In this document: positions 36,683 to 37,860 of the stretch, in pieces
How positions within the stretch are numbered: the stretch's first letter is position 1
How the letters are laid out: the number at the start of each line of letters is the position of its first letter
Assembly (NCBI GenBank): GCA_947259145.1
Contig: CAMYLB010000309.1
Coordinates: forward strand, 1 to 37,860
DNA: 37,860 nt
From: an uncultured Woeseiaceae bacterium
Lineage (GTDB): Bacteria; Pseudomonadota; Gammaproteobacteria; Steroidobacterales; Woeseiaceae
Direction of reading: 5' to 3'
Made by a program: the position numbers and the translations under genes
The notes under the pieces: generated by a model
What the model was told of the DNA's origin: nothing
Database searches by the model: none
Seen by the model: the letters and a program-made list of their open reading frames with translations, nothing else

Positions 36683-37669
36683 ATGGATATTAATTGGCAT
36701 ACGCAATTCGTCGTAGCCTGGCGCGACCGCATTGCGCACAAGCGTTTGCCCCACGCGATCCTGCTCGCGGGTCCGGTAGGTGTCGGTAAACGTTCGGCGG
36801 CCGGCTGGATTGCGCGTCAGCGGCTGCAGATTTTGCCTGAGTCCGCTTTGCCGGTGTATCCGCCGGAACCACTGCAACATCCCGACCTGCGTTGGATATC
36901 GCCGCCGGAGGACAAGCAGGCCATTGGTATCGAGCAAATCCGGGAGCTTGTCGCCGACCTGAGCCTGACCAGCTATGCGGGGGCCGGCAAAGTCGCTGTA
37001 ATAGATCCTGCCAATGCGATGACCAACAATGCGGCCAACAGTCTGCTCAAAACCCTGGAGGAACCGCCCGGCGATGCGCTGTTGATCCTTATAGCAGATC
37101 GCCTGGGGCGCCTGCCCGCGACAATATTCAGCCGCTGTCAGCGCATAGAATTCGCGCCACCCAGCGAGGCAGACGCACTTGCCTGGCTCGATCATTTGCG
37201 TCCCGGCGCAGCGTGGGCGGATGCCCTCAGGGTGGCCGGGGGTGCGCCGATATCGGCCATTGCGGCGCTTGAGAGCCTTGAAATGAGTGCGTCGATGACT
37301 GACGACCTCAACGCCCTTGGGCGCGGCAGCGCATCGCCGGTTGAGGTTGCGGCGCGCTGGGCAAAGCTGGATCCGGCATTTGTACTCAACGGGCTCGCGC
37401 AGCAGCTAAAACTGGCCGCTATCGCGGTTTCTGCGGGGCGGGACAGCGCGAAGGGACTGGCAATCGACCAATCTGTGCTGCAACGCATGGACAGGCGAAA
37501 TCTGTTCTGCTATTTAGACATAATCAACCGGCTTCGGGGCCAGCCCGGCGGTTCATACAACGTGCAACTGACCCTCGAAGGTCTGTTGATTGACTGGGCG
37601 GACGGCCTCAAGGACTGCGGCCTGGAACCACCCAATGATGGCATGACCTTCCTGCGCGCCAGCGGCTAG
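36683..37669 (+). CDS. holB: DNA polymerase III delta' subunit
   Basis: RLPHAILLAGPVGVGKRSAAGWIARQRL, NAMTNNAANSLLKTLEEPPGDALLILIADRLGRLPATIFSRCQRIEF. Confidence 0.92.
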   Translation: MDINWHTQFVVAWRDRIAHKRLPHAILLAGPVGVGKRSAAGWIARQRLQILPESALPVYPPEPLQHPDLRWISPPEDKQAIGIEQIRELVADLSLTSYAGAGKVAVIDPANAMTNNAANSLLKTLEEPPGDALLILIADRLGRLPATIFSRCQRIEFAPPSEADALAWLDHLRPGAAWADALRVAGGAPISAIAALESLEMSASMTDDLNALGRGSASPVEVAARWAKLDPAFVLNGLAQQLKLAAIAVSAGRDSAKGLAIDQSVLQRMDRRNLFCYLDIINRLRGQPGGSYNVQLTLEGLLIDWADGLKDCGLEPPNDGMTFLRASG

Positions 37670-37716
37670 ACCGGGGCGAACGAAGTGCAGAGAACTTTCG
37701 GACAAAAGGGCAAGAA

Positions 37717-37860
37717 ATGAGCAAACCAGGACTGCTGACGCTGACAATCAAAGACAAGAGTGCCCTGTACCTGGCGTACATGCCCTATGTCATCAATGGT
37801 GGTCTGTTTATTCCGACGAGTAGCTCATACAAACTCGGCGACGAGGTTTTCATGTTGCTC
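37717..37860 (+). CDS. PilZ domain protein, N-terminal part, truncated by window edge
   Basis: MSKPGLLTLTIKDKSALYLAYMPYVINGGLFIPTSSSYKLGDEVFMLL; the tmk-holB-pilZ order is common. Confidence 0.92.
   Translation, partial: MSKPGLLTLTIKDKSALYLAYMPYVINGGLFIPTSSSYKLGDEVFMLL

Noticed and set aside
1-37860. CRISPR arrays, tRNA/rRNA genes, transposases, phage or toxin-antitoxin modules
   Set aside because: No repeat-spacer periodicity, no recognisable RNA genes and no mobile-element proteins seen in the sequence or ORF track.

Overview
This window reads as core chromosomal DNA from a gammaproteobacterium-like organism (inferred from gene content and order; the taxon was not determined). Left to right it contains: (1) a minus-strand branched-chain amino-acid operon, ilvC-leuA-leuC (leuC is cut by the window edge), preceded by a promoter, a short leader ORF and an intrinsic terminator that together look like a ribosome-mediated attenuator; (2) a plus-strand TonB energy-transduction cluster: DUF3450, TtpC-like large MotA/TolQ/ExbB, ExbB, two ExbD, TonB, TPR protein; (3) a [2Fe-2S] ferredoxin, acyl-CoA dehydrogenase, peroxiredoxin, etfA/etfB, rhodanese-type sulfurtransferase, a DUF6491-like lipoprotein, a CaiB/BaiF CoA-transferase and an AlaA-like aminotransferase; (4) an AddB/AddA-like nuclease-helicase pair; (5) a minus-strand type II secretion block, gspG-H-I-J-K-L-M-N, divergent from a rhombosortase; (6) a fatty-acid/folate/division cluster: fabD-fabG-acpP-fabF-pabB-pabC-mltG-tmk-holB-pilZ. 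I saw no rRNA, tRNA, CRISPR array, transposase or phage gene. I do not see a convincing new defence or mobile system. The two strongest second-look signals are the putative ilvC attenuator and a recurrent pattern of internal deletions of about 14 to 100 nt. The deletions hit six otherwise well-conserved genes (ilvC, alaA-like, addA, gspJ, fabD, tmk); four break the frame and two keep it. Because fabD and tmk are normally essential, the pattern most likely reflects sequence or assembly damage, but it needs checking. Deletion sizes are estimates from recalled family consensus, not computed alignments.
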